Of a stretch of 47,278 nucleotides of DNA, positions 44,628-47,278 are shown piece after piece (position 1 is the stretch's first letter; each line of letters opens with the position of its first letter). The stretch spans positions 1 through 47,278 of the forward strand of contig JADZFY010000241.1 in assembly GCA_020854215.1 (NCBI GenBank). The letters run 5' to 3'. This DNA is from Chitinophagaceae bacterium (GTDB taxonomy: Bacteria > Bacteroidota > Bacteroidia > Chitinophagales > Chitinophagaceae). Under the pieces are notes generated by a model, which was not told the origin of the DNA, did no database searches, and worked only from the letters and a program-made list of their open reading frames with translations. Both the position numbers and the translations under genes were made by a program.

Positions 44628-47096
44628 ATGAAGAAATTTTTGGCGCTGTTTGTTTTTCTCATCGGTTTGCTTTTTTCGGTACAGGCTTTACCTGTTTCGG
44701 GAATTGTCAAGGATGACAATGGAGGGCTTCTTCCTTATGCATCTGTTATAGTGAAAGATAGTGAACCGGTAAAAGGAACCACAGCGAACAAGGATGGGAA
44801 ATATATACTGAATCTGCCGGCGGGCGTTTATGTTTTACATTGTATGCATGTAGGATATAAGATGGTTGAGCAGGAAATTGTGGTAACAGATCAGCCCCTG
44901 GAGATTAACTTTACCCTTCCGTTACAGGAGCTCACGTTACAGGAAATTGTTGTCGGAAATCGAACTGAAGACCCTGCGTATGAAATTATCAGGCAGACGA
45001 TTAAGAAGCGTTTGTTTTTTAAAAATCAGGTAAATGCTTTTCAGTGTCAGGTTTATATTAAAGGGCATTTGAAATTGCAGGATTATCCTTCCACAATATT
45101 CGGACAGAAGGTAGACCTTGCCGATGGGGATTCGGGGAAAAGCAGGATGATTTATTTATCTGAAACCATCGCTAAGTATTCCTTCCAAAAACCCGGAAAA
45201 GAAAAAGTGGAAGTGAGTTCAACACGTGTAAGCGGACAATCGGGTGGCTTTGGTTTCGGAAGCCCACGGTATGTTATTTTTTATGATAACAATATTCAAA
45301 TCAGCAATGCACTTAATCCGAGAGGGTTTATTTCTCCCATTGCGGATAATGCACTCAACTTCTATCGCTACAAATTCATGGGCAGCTTTTCGGAAAATGG
45401 AAAGCTGATTGATCATATTATGGTAATTCCCAAAAGGAGTTATGAGCCTTTGTTTAGCGGTTACATTAATATTGTTGAGAATGAATGGCGAATTCATAGC
45501 GTAGATTTAATGCTCACCAAAAAATCCCAGATGGAACTTGCCGACACGTTGCGAATTGAGCACCTGTATGTGCCCGTTACCAAAGACGTTTGGATGATTC
45601 ACAGCCAGGTGGTATATCCCTCCGTTAAAATTTTTGGATTTGATGCCAAAGGAAGTTTTGTGACTGTGTATTCTGATTATAAAATTGAGCCCTCATTTGA
45701 GAAGCATTTTTTTACCAATACCATCCTGACGTACGACACAGGTTCCAATAAAAAGTCAAATACCTACTGGGATACGGTTAGACCCGTACCTCTTTTAAAG
45801 GAAGAGATTACAGACTATCGCCGAAAAGACAGTCTCGAAATTGTTCAACAAGACCCCCGATACCTTGACTCTTTGGATCGAAAGAAAAATAGGTTTACAG
45901 TATCCGGTATTTTATTTTTTGGGCAAACCTTCAATCGCCAAAGTAAAAAATCATCTCTTGGTTATCCTCCATTAATTGAAATTGCAAACTTTAATACGGT
46001 GGAGGGATTCAACCTCAATATTGCCCCAACCTATGCGCGAAATTTTAGCGCTACGCGGTCCGTTGCAATTTCACCCACACTGCGCTACGGATTTTCTAAC
46101 CGGCACCTGAATACCGGACTTTCAGTAGAATATAGGTTCGGGAAGGTTACACTGAATTCGCTTGAACTCGCGGGTGGCAGAAGCGTGTTTCAACTCAATA
46201 ACGAGAACCCGGTTCGTCCGATTGTGAATACCTACAATACCCTTCTTTTCGGCAATAATTTTTTAAAAATATATGAAGCGGCATACGCAGAAGCGTCATA
46301 CACGAGGGGAGTAGGGGAAGCAATAACGATAAAAGCACGTGTAAGCTATCAGGACAGAATGCCACTTGAAAACACTGATGATACATTTTGGGGTAATCCT
46401 AAAAACATAAATCGCCGAACACCTAATTTCCCTACAGAATTAGTTACCGAAAACTTTAAACGTCACCAGGCGTTGGTAACGGCGATTACGGTGAGTTATC
46501 GGCCGGGAACCAAATATATCCGGTTGCCCGACCGAAAAATAAACCTAGGGTCGAAGTACCCTGGTTTCACATTAAGTTATGCGAAAGGAATCAACGGTGT
46601 ATTGGGTAGTGATATAGATTTTGATCGCTGGAAATTTTCAGTAAAAGACGAAATAAACGCCAGGCTGGCGGGAATGTTCGAATATAATTTATCGGTGGGT
46701 GGTTTTTTTAATAGTCGCAGAATTGAGTTACCCGATTACCAGCATTTTAATGGCAACCGTATGCTGGTAGCAACAGAATACCTTAACAGTTTTCAATTAG
46801 CACCTTACTATGCCCGTTCAACTACTGAAAAAATATATGCTACATTTAATGTAGAACATCATTTTAATGGATTTCTCACCAATAAGATACCCGGCTTAAA
46901 AATATTAAATCTGCATCTTTTAGGTGGCGCCAACGCTTTTGTCGTAAATAAAAGCAATCATTATTTTGAAGCCTTTTGCGGGGTTGAAAATATATTTAAA
47001 ATTCTAAGAATTGATTATGTGTGGGGTTTTGGTAACCAGGGGTTTCAGTCTGCAGCATTTAGAATTGGTTTCAGAAAAGGATTGGTTGGAAATTGA
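44628..47096 (+). CDS. DUF5686 outer-membrane protein with carboxypeptidase-like regulatory domain
   Basis: 822 residues from ATG 44628; a TTG six codons upstream is less likely because the ATG opens the signal peptide ('KKFLALFVFLIGLLFSVQA'). Residues 25-110 form a CarboxypepD_reg-like beta-sandwich ('VSGIVKDDNGGLLPYASVIV'), then a DUF5686 region ('DPAYEIIRQTIKKR', 'SFSENGKLIDHIMVIPKR') and a C-terminal beta-barrel. There is no TonB plug. The family is widespread in Bacteroidota outer membranes and uncharacterised; a role in surface or outer-membrane maintenance is possible. Confidence 0.87.
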   Translation: MKKFLALFVFLIGLLFSVQALPVSGIVKDDNGGLLPYASVIVKDSEPVKGTTANKDGKYILNLPAGVYVLHCMHVGYKMVEQEIVVTDQPLEINFTLPLQELTLQEIVVGNRTEDPAYEIIRQTIKKRLFFKNQVNAFQCQVYIKGHLKLQDYPSTIFGQKVDLADGDSGKSRMIYLSETIAKYSFQKPGKEKVEVSSTRVSGQSGGFGFGSPRYVIFYDNNIQISNALNPRGFISPIADNALNFYRYKFMGSFSENGKLIDHIMVIPKRSYEPLFSGYINIVENEWRIHSVDLMLTKKSQMELADTLRIEHLYVPVTKDVWMIHSQVVYPSVKIFGFDAKGSFVTVYSDYKIEPSFEKHFFTNTILTYDTGSNKKSNTYWDTVRPVPLLKEEITDYRRKDSLEIVQQDPRYLDSLDRKKNRFTVSGILFFGQTFNRQSKKSSLGYPPLIEIANFNTVEGFNLNIAPTYARNFSATRSVAISPTLRYGFSNRHLNTGLSVEYRFGKVTLNSLELAGGRSVFQLNNENPVRPIVNTYNTLLFGNNFLKIYEAAYAEASYTRGVGEAITIKARVSYQDRMPLENTDDTFWGNPKNINRRTPNFPTELVTENFKRHQALVTAITVSYRPGTKYIRLPDRKINLGSKYPGFTLSYAKGINGVLGSDIDFDRWKFSVKDEINARLAGMFEYNLSVGGFFNSRRIELPDYQHFNGNRMLVATEYLNSFQLAPYYARSTTEKIYATFNVEHHFNGFLTNKIPGLKILNLHLLGGANAFVVNKSNHYFEAFCGVENIFKILRIDYVWGFGNQGFQSAAFRIGFRKGLVGN

Positions 47097-47278
47097 TGAG
47101 TACCAAATTCATTTATGGAAAAAGAAGAAGAGGAAAGAAAATTGAGCAAAGACAATTGATGATTTAGTCCCTGCCCGCATCGCTTGCCGTAACAAACCAC
47201 GTCTGAGTGCATGCCGGATTTTCGCATATAGTACTTTTGCGGGTGGTATAAACACAGATGCCTCCTTAGATTGGCATG
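47097..47278. other. Unassigned 3' edge of the window
   Basis: 182 nt after the DUF5686 stop. No gene, RNA or convincing hairpin is seen; a short minus-strand frame here is Cys- and Ser-rich and looks accidental. Confidence 0.5.

Noticed and set aside
1..47278. Prophage, insertion sequence, integrase or CRISPR array
   Set aside because: No transposase, integrase, phage structural gene or regularly spaced repeat was seen anywhere in the window.

Overview
The window comes from a member of the Bacteroidota, most likely Chitinophagaceae or a close relative. The evidence is a SusC/SusD pair, two further carboxypeptidase-regulatory-domain outer-membrane proteins, type IX secretion sorting domains of both kinds (type A on a metalloprotease, type B/CHU_C on a PKD protein), a homologue of the Bacteroides-type lipoprotein N-acyltransferase Lnb, and repeated promoter boxes of the Bacteroidota form TAnnTTTG, often with TTTG about 19 nt upstream. 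Shine-Dalgarno sequences are scarce and several transcripts look leaderless. Nothing resembles a phage, plasmid, insertion sequence or CRISPR array; this reads as ordinary chromosome.

Layout. 1-6.8 kb (+): the 3' part of a SusC-type transporter, its SusD-type lipoprotein, a terminator-like hairpin, then two secreted hydrolases (a ceramidase-family protein and a PqaA-like alpha/beta hydrolase). 7.0-12.5 kb (+): a compact, partly overlapping operon of rhomboid protease, Lnb-like acyltransferase, alpha/beta hydrolase and a large T9SS-exported PKD protein, followed by ribBA with its own promoter. 13.7-14.7 kb (-): a RES toxin / Xre-MbcA-ParS antitoxin pair with a candidate operator. 15.1-20.7 kb: glycogen branching enzyme (+), convergent with a TonB-dependent receptor (-) that has a clear TPP riboswitch in its leader and is therefore probably a thiamin-related transporter; then a head-GIN protein. 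20.9-31.0 kb: a cell-surface polysaccharide / glycolipid cluster, mostly on the minus strand, with three GT2 glycosyltransferases, one glycosyltransferase-like protein of unknown family, three methyltransferases (one TylF-like), a DNRLRE/PKD lipoprotein and a YfhO-type membrane protein.

31.1-35.4 kb is housekeeping: queuosine-precursor transporter, NUDIX hydrolase, CorA, DapF, a nucleoside phosphorylase and tRNA-Cys(GCA) with a perfect terminator palindrome. 35.6-41.3 kb holds a small unknown protein, a T9SS-exported M43 metalloprotease, arginine decarboxylase and rpmI-rplT. 41.6-47.1 kb holds a penicillin-acylase-family hydrolase, a small membrane protein and a DUF5686 outer-membrane protein.

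Most of the window is recognisable. The points most worth checking are: (1) the DNRLRE lipoprotein has no ATG, GTG or TTG where its signal peptide begins, only ACG; (2) the TPP-riboswitch-controlled receptor stands alone with no other thiamin gene nearby; (3) the Lnb homologue sits in an operon with a rhomboid protease and an esterase-like gene; (4) a SusCD pair adjoins a ceramidase-family enzyme; (5) the YfhO gene has a possible structured leader; (6) rpmI-rplT is detached from infC and carries candidate regulatory RNA structures. I did not find a clearly new multi-gene system.
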